Positions 1 to 5,709 of a stretch of DNA of 8,328 bases are shown in pieces. Source of the DNA: Rhodospirillaceae bacterium (lineage in GTDB: Bacteria > Pseudomonadota > Alphaproteobacteria > Rhodospirillales > Magnetovibrionaceae); the NCBI GenBank assembly GCA_029883045.1, contig JAOUJU010000071.1, forward strand, positions 1 through 8,328, read 5' to 3'. The notes beneath the pieces were generated by a model. It was not told the origin of the DNA and ran no database searches. It was given only the letters and a program-made list of their open reading frames with translations. Position numbers and translations under genes: made by a program. How positions within the stretch are numbered: the stretch's first letter is position 1; every line of letters starts with the position of its first letter.

Positions 1-29
1 TTTGCGCTGCTTTCTATGTTTATTATATC

Positions 30-57
30 GGTTCAGTATACTTGTTTGGACTGAACC
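30..57. repeat. Perfect 8-bp inverted repeat in the leading intergenic region
   Basis: The arms GGTTCAGT (30-37) and ACTGAACC (50-57) are exact reverse complements around a 12-base loop. An ATATAT-rich stretch follows rather than a clean T-tract. Related CTGAAC/GTTCAG copies lie at 72-77 and 105-110. It could be a weak terminator of a gene left of the window or an operator. The rest of 1-256 shows no convincing gene. Confidence 0.5.
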
Positions 58-228
58 TTATATATGGCTTACTGAACTGTTCCTGAATGCATAATTTGGG
101 CTTTGTTCAGGGGGAGTTCATATTTCCTAGCACATAATATAAATTAGATTATATAGCTTGTTAGCGGGCAAAATCGTCAGCCTAACAGCGAATTGCATGA
201 TAAAAACCGCACAAAAACAAAGGCATAT

Positions 229-234
229 TATAAT
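229..234 (+). promoter_or_regulatory. Candidate -10 element for the cytochrome b/PepSY/two-component operon
   Basis: A perfect TATAAT lies at 229-234, 22 bases before the ATG at 257. No good -35 is visible at the usual distance: positions 206-211 read ACCGCA. A start of transcription near 241 would leave a leader of about 16 bases containing AAGG (244-247) as ribosome binding site. The missing -35 would fit an activated promoter, but AT-rich DNA also gives such matches by chance. Confidence 0.35.
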
Positions 235-256
235 ACACCGATTAAGGCCCAGATAA

Positions 257-949
257 ATGAATAAATCACCGAATATAATTAGCGAACCCGCTAACCCAGA
301 CAATTCTTCCCTGCCTAAGCAGGTGCGCATTTGGGACCTGCCGACCCGGGTATTTCACTGGGCTTTGGTTTTTATGGTGGCGCTCGCGTGGATTTCGTCG
401 GAAGCCGAAGGCTCGCTTCTTTTTATCCATGTTTATTCTGGAACGTTATTGTTGGGGTTTGTTGTTTTCAGACTTGTTTGGGGAATAATCGGTTCGCGTC
501 ATGCGTTGTTTACGGATTTTGTTTTTTCTTGGGAAATTGTAAGAGATTATACCATCAAACTTTTGACCTTTCGCCCACCATATAGCGTTGGCCACAACCC
601 TTTAGGCGGGTGGATGGTGGTTGCATTATTGGTGGTAATGACGCTGGCGGTACTGAGCGGCATGATGAGCAGCGAAGACGGATATCGTGGGCCCCTAGCG
701 CATATTGGTTTTGGCGGTGATATCCACGAAGGGATGGCAAACCTTTTTGGATTTTTGATTTTTGTTCATATTGGCGGGGTTGTTGCGCATGGCCTTATAT
801 CTGGGGAAAACCTTCCCCGCGCGATGATAAGTGGTATTAAAAATATCCCGGCGCGCATTGGGGCAAGCGATATTCGCAATGTAGGCGTCCTGCGCCCGGC
901 CATAGCCGTTGCAATGGCTGTGGTGGCAGTGTGGTTATTTTGGTCATGA
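257..949 (+). CDS. Cytochrome b561-type membrane protein (cytochrome b/b6 domain)
   Basis: This is a 230-residue integral membrane protein of the prokaryotic b-type cytochrome family related to Ni,Fe-hydrogenase cytochrome b subunits. Such proteins bind two hemes and move electrons between the quinone pool and a partner redox protein. The sequence shows RVFHW (His34) in the first membrane helix, IHVYSG (His58) in the second, and His157, His171 and His178 near the last helices. These are the candidate heme ligands. Hydrophobic segments lie at about 33-49, 55-76, 118-137, 162-181 and 211-228. The ATG at 257 is preceded by AAGG with a 9-base gap. The stop overlaps the next start as ATGA, so translation is probably coupled to the PepSY gene. 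No hydrogenase or dehydrogenase partner is in the window. The family call is firm; the electron donor and acceptor are unknown. Confidence 0.88.
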   Translation: MNKSPNIISEPANPDNSSLPKQVRIWDLPTRVFHWALVFMVALAWISSEAEGSLLFIHVYSGTLLLGFVVFRLVWGIIGSRHALFTDFVFSWEIVRDYTIKLLTFRPPYSVGHNPLGGWMVVALLVVMTLAVLSGMMSSEDGYRGPLAHIGFGGDIHEGMANLFGFLIFVHIGGVVAHGLISGENLPRAMISGIKNIPARIGASDIRNVGVLRPAIAVAMAVVAVWLFWS

Positions 950-1380
950 AAAAACGGATTACAGACGTGAAACAAAACATTATTTATCTAACCTTCGCCC
1001 GGCCATTAAAACAAATTGTAATTATGGCCATAATGGCGACCTCGCTGTTGGTATTCGCCGCCGCTAGCGGGCCGGTTTTTGCCGACGATGATGACCAAAA
1101 AACAGCACGCGAAGCCCTAGAGGCCGGCAAAATCAGGCCGCTGATGGAGCTTCTAGAAAAAGTAGAATCCGCATATCAAGGCAAAATACTTGAGGTTGAG
1201 CTTGAATCAGAAGATAGCGACAGCAATGATGATGAAGAAATGCTGGTTTATGAAATCAAACTTTTGACGCCACAGGGAAATGTTGTGAAACTGTCCTTTG
1301 ATGCCAGCAATCTTGAGCTGTTGGTGGTTGATGGTCACGATTCCGATAAGGCCCTTAAACAAGATGGGGAATTAGACTGA
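946..1380 (+). CDS. Secreted PepSY-domain protein with acidic patches
   Basis: The protein has 144 residues from the ATG at 946, which overlaps the cytochrome stop as ATGA. A GTG at 931 is also in frame but less likely. A basic N-terminus and hydrophobic core (about 24-42) end in GPVFA, with likely signal-peptidase cleavage after Ala46, so the mature protein should be periplasmic. The mature part starts with four Asp (47-50). Residues about 55-130 fit one PepSY unit: an ALEAGKIRPL helix, then an ILEVELE strand, VYEIKLLTPQGNVVKLSFDA strands and LLVVDG. PepSY domains are small periplasmic or extracellular modules, some of which inhibit peptidases; many sit beside two-component systems. Between the strands is an acidic loop, 10 of 16 residues Asp/Glu at 83-98, which might bind cations. 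I infer a sensory accessory or output protein for the adjacent kinase; the biochemical role is not shown. Confidence 0.87.
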   Translation: MKKRITDVKQNIIYLTFARPLKQIVIMAIMATSLLVFAAASGPVFADDDDQKTAREALEAGKIRPLMELLEKVESAYQGKILEVELESEDSDSNDDEEMLVYEIKLLTPQGNVVKLSFDASNLELLVVDGHDSDKALKQDGELD

Positions 1381-1421
1381 TAAAGTTTTAATAAGCCAAA
1401 GTAGATAGCGGGGGACAAACA

Positions 1422-2084
1422 ATGCGCATACTTGTTGTCGAAGATGAATTAGATCTACAAAATCAGGTAAAGCGTGTGCTGCTAGAGGCAGGGTATTCGG
1501 TTGACGTTGCATCCGATGGCGAAGAAGGCGAATTTCTTGGCGATACCGAACCTTATGATGCGGTGGTGCTTGATCTTGGTTTGCCCAAGGTTGATGGCAT
1601 AACAGTTCTTAAACATTGGCGACAAAACGCCCGCGATATGCCGGTGCTTATTTTAACTGCACGTGAATCGTGGAATGAAAAAGTTTCCGGTTTTGATGCC
1701 GGGGCCGATGATTATTTGACCAAACCTTTCCACATGGAAGAATTGTTAGCCCGTGTTCGTGCAATTATTCGCCGTTCCGCAGGCCATGCATCGCCTTTGC
1801 TCGAATGTGGGCCGGTGTCGCTAGATACCACAACCGGAAAAGTTACCATAAATGGCGAAGGGATAACCTTGACCGCACATGAATTAAAAGTTTTATCTTA
1901 TTTTATGCATCATCAGGGCCGCGTGGTATCGCAAACAGAACTTATCGAACATATTTATGATCAAGATTTCGATCGCGATTCAAATACCATCGAGGTTTTT
2001 ATTGCTAGGCTTAGAAAAAAACTTTTACCCGATCTTATTAAAACCCACAGGGGCCGTGGTTATTCTATGGCCCCGGTTGAATAG
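1422..2084 (+). CDS. OmpR/PhoB-family response regulator
   Basis: This is a 220-residue two-domain DNA-binding response regulator, normal length for the family. The receiver domain spans about 1-118, with acidic Glu7/Asp8, phospho-acceptor Asp51 in VVLDLGLPK, Thr79 in ILTAR and Lys101 in LTKPF. The C-terminal winged helix-turn-helix spans about 125-218, with LTAHELKVL, the recognition-helix segment NTIEVFIARLRKKL and the terminal wing HRGRGYSM. All catalytic residues are present, so it should be phosphorylated by the kinase encoded next. The start at 1422 follows a strong GGGGGA (1410-1415). The gap of 41 bases after the PepSY gene shows no terminator, so it is probably in the same operon. 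It resembles the QseB/PmrA branch; target genes are unknown, and autoregulation of the operon is plausible but not demonstrated. Confidence 0.96.
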   Translation: MRILVVEDELDLQNQVKRVLLEAGYSVDVASDGEEGEFLGDTEPYDAVVLDLGLPKVDGITVLKHWRQNARDMPVLILTARESWNEKVSGFDAGADDYLTKPFHMEELLARVRAIIRRSAGHASPLLECGPVSLDTTTGKVTINGEGITLTAHELKVLSYFMHHQGRVVSQTELIEHIYDQDFDRDSNTIEVFIARLRKKLLPDLIKTHRGRGYSMAPVE

Positions 2085-2093
2085 GGCGTTTTG

Positions 2094-3440
2094 ATGTTTA
2101 CCCGCTCGGTAAGTTTTAGACTTATTTTATTTTCTATTGCATGGATAGCCATTGCCCTTGTTGCAGGCTCGCTTGCACTCTCACAAATTTTTCGTACCCA
2201 CGTTGAAAATACTTTTGACAAAAGCCTTTATAGCCACATTGAAGAACTGCTGTCTTTTGGGGCTGTAACCGATGGCAAGTTTGTCATGAGCCGTCATCCC
2301 AGTGACCCCGATTATGTGCGCCCACTTTCGGGCTGGTACTGGGAAATAGCAATCAATGGCGAGGCGGTTTCACGCTCGCGCTCTTTATGGGATCAAGAGC
2401 TTGACCTTAAAAATATGCCCCGCCCGAAATTGGGTGAACTTGTTAGCTTTTCTGCAACCGGGCCACGGGGCAATGCCATAAGGCTAAGCGCTGAAACATT
2501 TACCCTGCCGGGGCTTGAAGATGAAATAACAATCTATGTTTCCGGTGCTGCTAGTGAAATTGAAAAAACCATGGAAGAATTTAATGAAACCTTATTCATT
2601 TCATTGATGGCGCTAGGTTTTGGTATGGCGGCGGCGGTGTTGTTGCAGATTATGCTTGGCCTAAGGCCGCTTAAACTAATGCAATCGCGCTTGGCCGATA
2701 TTCATGCTGGGCGGGCGGAACGTATGGTGGGGGATTATCCATCCGAGGTAGAACCGTTGGTAAAAAATCTAAATATTTTGTTGGAAAATAATGCCGCGGT
2801 AATTGCCCGGGCCCGAACCCATACTGGCAACATGGCGCACGCCCTTAAAACCCCATTGGCAATATTGCAAAACGAAGCCGCAAATATGGGCGATGAACGA
2901 TGCAAAATATTAAACGAACAAATTGCCATCATGAAAGAACTGATTACCCGCCATCTATCGCGCGCGCGTGCCGCAGGTGGCGCTGGGGTGCCTGGCTTGG
3001 CTTGTGATATTAATGATATAATAACACCACTAAAACGCACGTTAGAGCGCATTTATGTCGATAGAAATATAACAATAACGTTTAATGCAGTTGCCGACCT
3101 TAAGGTTATGGGCGAACGTCAGGATTTGGAAGAAATTTTGGGTAATCTAATGGATAATGCCTGCAAGTGGGCGCGCAGCAGTGTTAGCATTATCGTTAGG
3201 CGTAACGCGCATAACGCAATCATAATAATAGAAGATGATGGTCCGGGCGTACCCGAAGATAAGATGGAAGAAATCTTGAGCCGGGGAAAACGCTTAGATG
3301 AAGCAACGCCGGGATCTGGTCTGGGCCTTAATATAGTTACCGAACTAGCTGAGCTTTACAACGGAACGCTGAATCTCGGCCATTCTGAGATGGGTGGCTT
3401 AGCGGCAACGCTTGAGCTGCCTTTGATCCCGGAACAATAA
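2094..3440 (+). CDS. Membrane-bound sensor histidine kinase
   Basis: This is a 448-residue inner-membrane kinase that should phosphorylate the preceding response regulator. Numbered from the upstream TTG (2091), helix 1 is about 11-33 and a periplasmic sensor region about 34-165 includes SGWYWEI and SRSLWD. Helix 2 is about 166-188 and a HAMP-like linker follows to about 240. The dimerisation domain carries phospho-acceptor His250 in MAHALKTPLAIL. The ATPase domain has the N-box GNLMDNACKW (Asn352, Asn356), the G1 box DDGPGVP (382-388) and the G2 box GSGLGLNI (408-415). All catalytic boxes are intact. ATG 2094 is preferred to TTG 2091 because AGGG (2082-2085), overlapping the regulator's stop, is 8 bases from it. 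The 9-base gap implies coupled expression. The ligand is unknown; the neighbouring PepSY protein and cytochrome suggest an envelope signal such as a metal or redox state. Confidence 0.95.
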   Translation: MFTRSVSFRLILFSIAWIAIALVAGSLALSQIFRTHVENTFDKSLYSHIEELLSFGAVTDGKFVMSRHPSDPDYVRPLSGWYWEIAINGEAVSRSRSLWDQELDLKNMPRPKLGELVSFSATGPRGNAIRLSAETFTLPGLEDEITIYVSGAASEIEKTMEEFNETLFISLMALGFGMAAAVLLQIMLGLRPLKLMQSRLADIHAGRAERMVGDYPSEVEPLVKNLNILLENNAAVIARARTHTGNMAHALKTPLAILQNEAANMGDERCKILNEQIAIMKELITRHLSRARAAGGAGVPGLACDINDIITPLKRTLERIYVDRNITITFNAVADLKVMGERQDLEEILGNLMDNACKWARSSVSIIVRRNAHNAIIIIEDDGPGVPEDKMEEILSRGKRLDEATPGSGLGLNIVTELAELYNGTLNLGHSEMGGLAATLELPLIPEQ

Positions 3441-3442
3441 GC

Positions 3443-3466
3443 GCAAGAAGGCTTGCATTTTTCTTC
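3443..3466 (+). terminator. Probable intrinsic terminator after the histidine kinase
   Basis: The stem GCAAG (3443-3447) pairs with CTTGC (3452-3456) around an AAGG tetraloop, followed by the T-rich tract ATTTTTCTTC. It begins two bases after the kinase stop codon. The stem is only 5 bp, so termination may be partial, but the position supports ending the operon here and giving pgk its own promoter. Confidence 0.55.
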
Positions 3467-3565
3467 TATATCCGCATAACTCAGGGCCAATAAATTATCT
3501 TTGGCCTCCCCGGACCTAAAAACACTAAAATTCAAACCATATTCAGCCTAAACAGGGAGCCACCT

Positions 3566-4759
3566 ATGAACACTTTCAAAACAATCGATGACATGGACGT
3601 AAGCGGAAAAAAGGTTCTAGTTCGCGCCGACCTGAACGTACCTATGGCTGGCGGTAAACCATCCGATACAACCCGCATTGATCGCACAGTTCCTACTGTT
3701 CGCGACCTTATCTCCAAGGGGGCAAAGGTTATAATTCTTTCGCACTTTGGCCGACCTAAAGGCCAAGTGGTTCCCGAAATGTCATTAAGGCCAGTGGCCG
3801 AAGCCATGGGCAAAGCCCTGGGTATGGATGTAAAGTTTGCCACCGATACTATTGGTGAAAGTGCCAAAAGCGTTACCAATGCCATGAAAAATGGCGATGT
3901 TGCGATGCTTGAAAATGTTCGTTTCCACGCCGAAGAAACCGAAAACGATGATGCGTTTGCCTCAAGCCTTGCCAGCATTGGTGATGTTTACGTAAATGAC
4001 GCATTTTCTACCGCCCACCGGGCGCATGCCTCAACCGAGGCCTTGGCGCGCAAATTACCAGCCGCAGCCGGGCGTTTGATGCAGGCCGAGCTCGAAGCGC
4101 TGGGTGGAGCGTTGGGCAACCCGAAAAAACCAGTGGCAGCCGTGGTGGGCGGGGCCAAAGTTTCAACCAAGATGGAAGTTCTAGGCAACCTTTCGAAAAA
4201 GGTCGACATGATCATCATCGGTGGCGGCATGGCCAATACGTTTCTTTTTGCTAACGGCATGGATGTCGGCGCATCGCTTTGTGAAAAAGACATGGCCGAT
4301 GAAGCACGTAAAATTGTTGCTGAAGCCGCATCGCATGGCTGTGAAATTGTGCTTCCGGTTGATGTGGTAGTAGCCAAGGAATTTGCCGCAGGTGCGGCTA
4401 ATCAGGTTGTCGGCATTGACGCCATTCCGGCCGATATGATGGCCTTGGATATTGGCCCTGCCACCATAAAAGATGTCGAAGAACGCTTGGCTAAATGTAA
4501 GACCCTTGTTTGGAATGGCCCTTTCGGTGCGTTTGAAATAGAACCCTTTGACAAAGGCACCAACGCAGCCGCCCAAGCCGCTGCACGCCTGACCAAGGCA
4601 GGATCGCTTTTATCGGTTGCTGGCGGTGGCGATACGGTGGCGGCATTGGCCCATGCCGGTGCGGCCGATGATTTTACCTATATTTCAACCGCTGGCGGTG
4701 CATTTTTAGAGTGGATAGAAGGAAAAACCCTTCCCGGTGTTGCCGCACTGGAGGGTTGA
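3566..4759 (+). CDS. pgk: Phosphoglycerate kinase
   Basis: This cytoplasmic enzyme interconverts 1,3-bisphosphoglycerate plus ADP and 3-phosphoglycerate plus ATP in glycolysis, gluconeogenesis and related pathways. The 397-residue length is normal for bacteria. The signature VLVRADLNVP is at 17-26, with substrate-binding SHFGRPKG (59-66), Arg119 in ENVRF and His151/Arg152 in AFSTAHRAHAST. The nucleotide side has GGAKVSTK (195-202), WNGPFGAFE (316-324) and GGGDTVAA (353-360). The C-terminal STAGGAFLEWIEGKTLPGV is complete. The start at 3566 follows AGGGAG (3554-3559) with a 6-base gap. Many bacteria place pgk beside gap or fba; neither flanks it here, at least not within the window. No strong terminator follows the stop, only weak short pairings. 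Confidence 0.99.
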   Translation: MNTFKTIDDMDVSGKKVLVRADLNVPMAGGKPSDTTRIDRTVPTVRDLISKGAKVIILSHFGRPKGQVVPEMSLRPVAEAMGKALGMDVKFATDTIGESAKSVTNAMKNGDVAMLENVRFHAEETENDDAFASSLASIGDVYVNDAFSTAHRAHASTEALARKLPAAAGRLMQAELEALGGALGNPKKPVAAVVGGAKVSTKMEVLGNLSKKVDMIIIGGGMANTFLFANGMDVGASLCEKDMADEARKIVAEAASHGCEIVLPVDVVVAKEFAAGAANQVVGIDAIPADMMALDIGPATIKDVEERLAKCKTLVWNGPFGAFEIEPFDKGTNAAAQAAARLTKAGSLLSVAGGGDTVAALAHAGAADDFTYISTAGGAFLEWIEGKTLPGVAALEG

Positions 4760-4814
4760 GCTGGTCCTCTGTAACCTTATAAGAAGACTAAATTGCATAA
4801 ATAATTGTGTATTA

Positions 4815-4829
4815 TTAACTACTTATTAA
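4815..4829 (+). promoter_or_regulatory. Exact CtrA-type box (TTAA-N7-TTAA)
   Basis: TTAA at 4815-4818 and TTAA at 4826-4829 are separated by exactly 7 bases, the consensus spacing for CtrA, the alphaproteobacterial cell-cycle and motility regulator. The box lies 168 bases before the 64-codon gene. If it covers the -35 region, transcription would begin near 4855 and give a leader of about 140 bases. AT-rich intergenic DNA can produce this by chance, but a second box occurs in the same cluster. Confidence 0.5.
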
Positions 4830-4941
4830 GCGTGCTTGCAAAATAGCTTCAAGTGACATATACTCGCCTTGTGTCAAGGATCGCTTTGGCCTCAATTGTG
4901 GGGCCTCAAATTTGATCTTCTTGATGTGGGCTATAGAAACT

Positions 4942-5004
4942 AGACCCCTTAAGCACCAGCAAAAGGTGCGGGTTCTTAGAAATGGAGAACCAGACAAATG
5001 TCTG
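4942..5004 (+). promoter_or_regulatory. Structured leader with competing hairpins around the RBS and start codon
   Basis: Three pairings are visible. Hairpin A pairs GCACC (4953-4957) with GGTGC (4965-4969) and continues, after a 4-base bulge and one mismatch, as 4942-4948 with 4970-4976. Hairpin B pairs GGTTCT (4971-4976) with AGAACC (4986-4991), the latter overlapping the GGAG ribosome binding site at 4984-4987. A and B share 4971-4976 and so exclude each other. A third perfect repeat, CAGACA (4991-4996) with TGTCTG (4999-5004), surrounds the ATG at 4998. This layout would suit translational control; it is inferred from base complementarity only. Confidence 0.45.
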
Positions 5005-5192
5005 TAACAGCAGCAGGTTCATCAATAAACGTTCAGCAGGCACTGACCGCATTGCGCCAGTCCGTACAGCAAGAACAAGTAGCAGCGTCAATCGTCACTC
5101 AGGCCGCCACTCAGGCCGCCAACTCACCTCAGGCGTCAGATAGCAAAAGCCACGAAGACGGCCGCGGCGAACGGGTTGACGTAAAAGCGTAA
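4998..5192 (+). CDS. Small Gln/Ala-rich protein, possibly YjfB-like putative motility protein
   Basis: This is a 64-residue protein with no signal peptide or membrane segment. Residues about 10-42 are rich in Gln, Ala and Val and look helical (NVQQALTALRQSVQQEQVAA). This resembles the short bacterial YjfB-like putative motility family, but the match is a recollection of composition and length rather than an alignment. Residues 43-64 are polar, charged and probably disordered. Codons 34-41 encode TQAATQAA from a perfect 12-bp tandem duplication. The start follows GGAG (4984-4987) with a 10-base gap, longer than optimal, inside a structured leader. It stands alone between pgk and the 116-codon gene, with its own CtrA-type box upstream. 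A role near the flagellum or cell cycle is an inference. The coding call rests on the start context and protein-like composition. Confidence 0.62.
   Translation: MSVTAAGSSINVQQALTALRQSVQQEQVAASIVTQAATQAANSPQASDSKSHEDGRGERVDVKA
5096..5119 (+). repeat. Perfect 12-bp tandem duplication within the 64-codon gene
   Basis: CACTCAGGCCGC occurs twice back to back (5096-5107 and 5108-5119). It is in frame and encodes a doubled TQAA. A decayed third copy may follow (CTCACCTCAGGC, about 5123-5134). Copy number could vary between strains without breaking the frame. Confidence 0.8.
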
Positions 5193-5223
5193 AATAACCT
5201 GATTCTTTATATTTATTAGGCTG

Positions 5224-5247
5224 TTTTTTGCCATTTTTGGCAAAAAA
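5224..5247. repeat. Perfect 10-bp inverted repeat between two small genes
   Basis: TTTTTTGCCA (5224-5233) and TGGCAAAAAA (5238-5247) are exact reverse complements around a TTTT loop. The T-tract lies inside the stem rather than after it on either strand, so it is not a textbook terminator. It may form or protect the 3' end of the 64-codon transcript, or be a protein-binding palindrome. It begins 31 bases after that gene's stop. Confidence 0.6.
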
Positions 5248-5265
5248 TATTGTCTCGTTTTGCTA

Positions 5266-5287
5266 TGGTTGACAATTAGTTAACCAT
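5266..5287 (+). promoter_or_regulatory. Near-consensus CtrA-type box within an inverted repeat
   Basis: TTGA (5269-5272), seven bases, then TTAA (5280-5283) is one mismatch from TTAA-N7-TTAA, and the right half reads TTAACCAT, a described CtrA half-site. The box lies inside an inverted repeat, TGGTTGAC (5266-5273) with GTTAACCA (5279-5286), one mismatch. It is only about 20 bases from the ATG at 5307, so an activated start from a -35-overlapping box would fall at or past the ATG. Repression of an upstream start, or a leaderless transcript, fits better. TTGACA at 5269 has no matching -10. Confidence 0.42.
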
Positions 5288-5306
5288 TGTGAGCGAGGAT
5301 CGGCTT

Positions 5307-5657
5307 ATGTCTGACATATCAAGATTTTCATCCCAAGGACCATCCCGGGTTAATATTGCCCAGGCCGCACTTGATGCGCGTAAGCGCAAGTCAGAGCAAA
5401 ATCCCGATGCCCTTAGCGTCAGCAAAGATGGTGGCGGATCCGGTGGCAATAACGTCAGAGATGCAAAAAAAGCATCATTACCTGAGCACAAATTTTATCT
5501 GGACCAAGAAGAGGTATCTTTTCGTGCCCGTGTTATGGGTCAGGCAGAATCACCAGAAAATATTCGTTCGCTGGCCCGTCTAAAACGCGTATTTGATGCT
5601 GGTCAGCCGCTACGTGGCGATGTTCCTAGGGGATACTATCTTAATTTAAGGGTGTAA
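5307..5657 (+). CDS. Small hypothetical protein with conserved-looking C-terminal module
   Basis: I do not recognise a named family. The 116-residue protein has no signal peptide or membrane segment. It reads as two parts joined by a Gly/Ser/Asn linker (about 40-50). The N-terminal part is polar (MSDISRFSSQGPSRVNIAQA, then basic DARKRKSE). The C-terminal part, about 60-116, contains HKFYLDQEEVSFRARVMGQ, an ENIRSLARLKRVFDAG helix and the ending DVPRGYYLNLRV, which looks compact and selected. ATG 5307 is chosen because AGGA (5296-5299) is 7 bases upstream. A GTG at 5289 in the same frame would add six residues but has no ribosome binding site and abuts the CtrA-type box. Gene order and the shared type of upstream box suggest a link to the 64-codon gene. 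Motility or cell-cycle involvement is speculative. Confidence 0.78.
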   Translation: MSDISRFSSQGPSRVNIAQAALDARKRKSEQNPDALSVSKDGGGSGGNNVRDAKKASLPEHKFYLDQEEVSFRARVMGQAESPENIRSLARLKRVFDAGQPLRGDVPRGYYLNLRV

Positions 5658-5709
5658 AAAAATAGCCCCAACCCTTGCGCCGCATATTTTGTGTGTTAGG
5701 GTTTGGCTA
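5656..5709 (-). terminator. Candidate minus-strand intrinsic terminator
   Basis: TAGCC-CC-AACCCT (5663-5675) pairs with AGGGTT-T-GGCTA (5698-5709), 11 bp with a small internal loop and a 22-base hairpin loop. On the minus strand this stem is followed directly by seven T (complement of A7 at 5656-5662). It could end transcripts reading through from ftsY, which would then be antisense to the 67-codon gene. The large loop is the main weakness. On the plus strand no T-tract follows. Confidence 0.45.

Noticed and set aside
127..330. Open frame of 67 codons on the minus strand at the left end
   Set aside because: It overlaps the 5' end of the cytochrome gene and the AT-rich promoter region. It is rich in Cys and Ile and has no recognisable domain; it most likely reflects stop-poor chance sequence.
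931..948. GTG at 931 as the start of the PepSY protein
   Set aside because: ATG 946 forms an ATGA overlap with the cytochrome stop and gives a normal basic signal-peptide N-terminus; no ribosome binding site favours the GTG.
3484..3506. GGCCAA/TTGGCC inverted repeat before pgk
   Set aside because: Only 6 bp with a 10-base loop and no T-tract. It might be an operator, but nothing further supports it.
3532..4596. Several minus-strand open frames beneath pgk
   Set aside because: They are shadows of the unmistakable pgk reading frame and show no domain features.
4751..4788. Terminator right after pgk
   Set aside because: Only 4-5 bp pairings (GAGG/CCTC, GGTT/AACC) and no T-tract are present, so the 3' end of pgk is left unassigned.
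4815..4997. Minus-strand open frame of 60 codons in the pgk-downstream intergenic region
   Set aside because: Its composition is not protein-like, no ribosome binding site is evident, and the DNA is better explained as promoter and structured leader of the plus-strand gene.
5289..5306. GTG at 5289 as the start of the 116-codon gene
   Set aside because: ATG 5307 has AGGA at ideal distance, while the GTG is directly next to the CtrA-like site and has no ribosome binding site.
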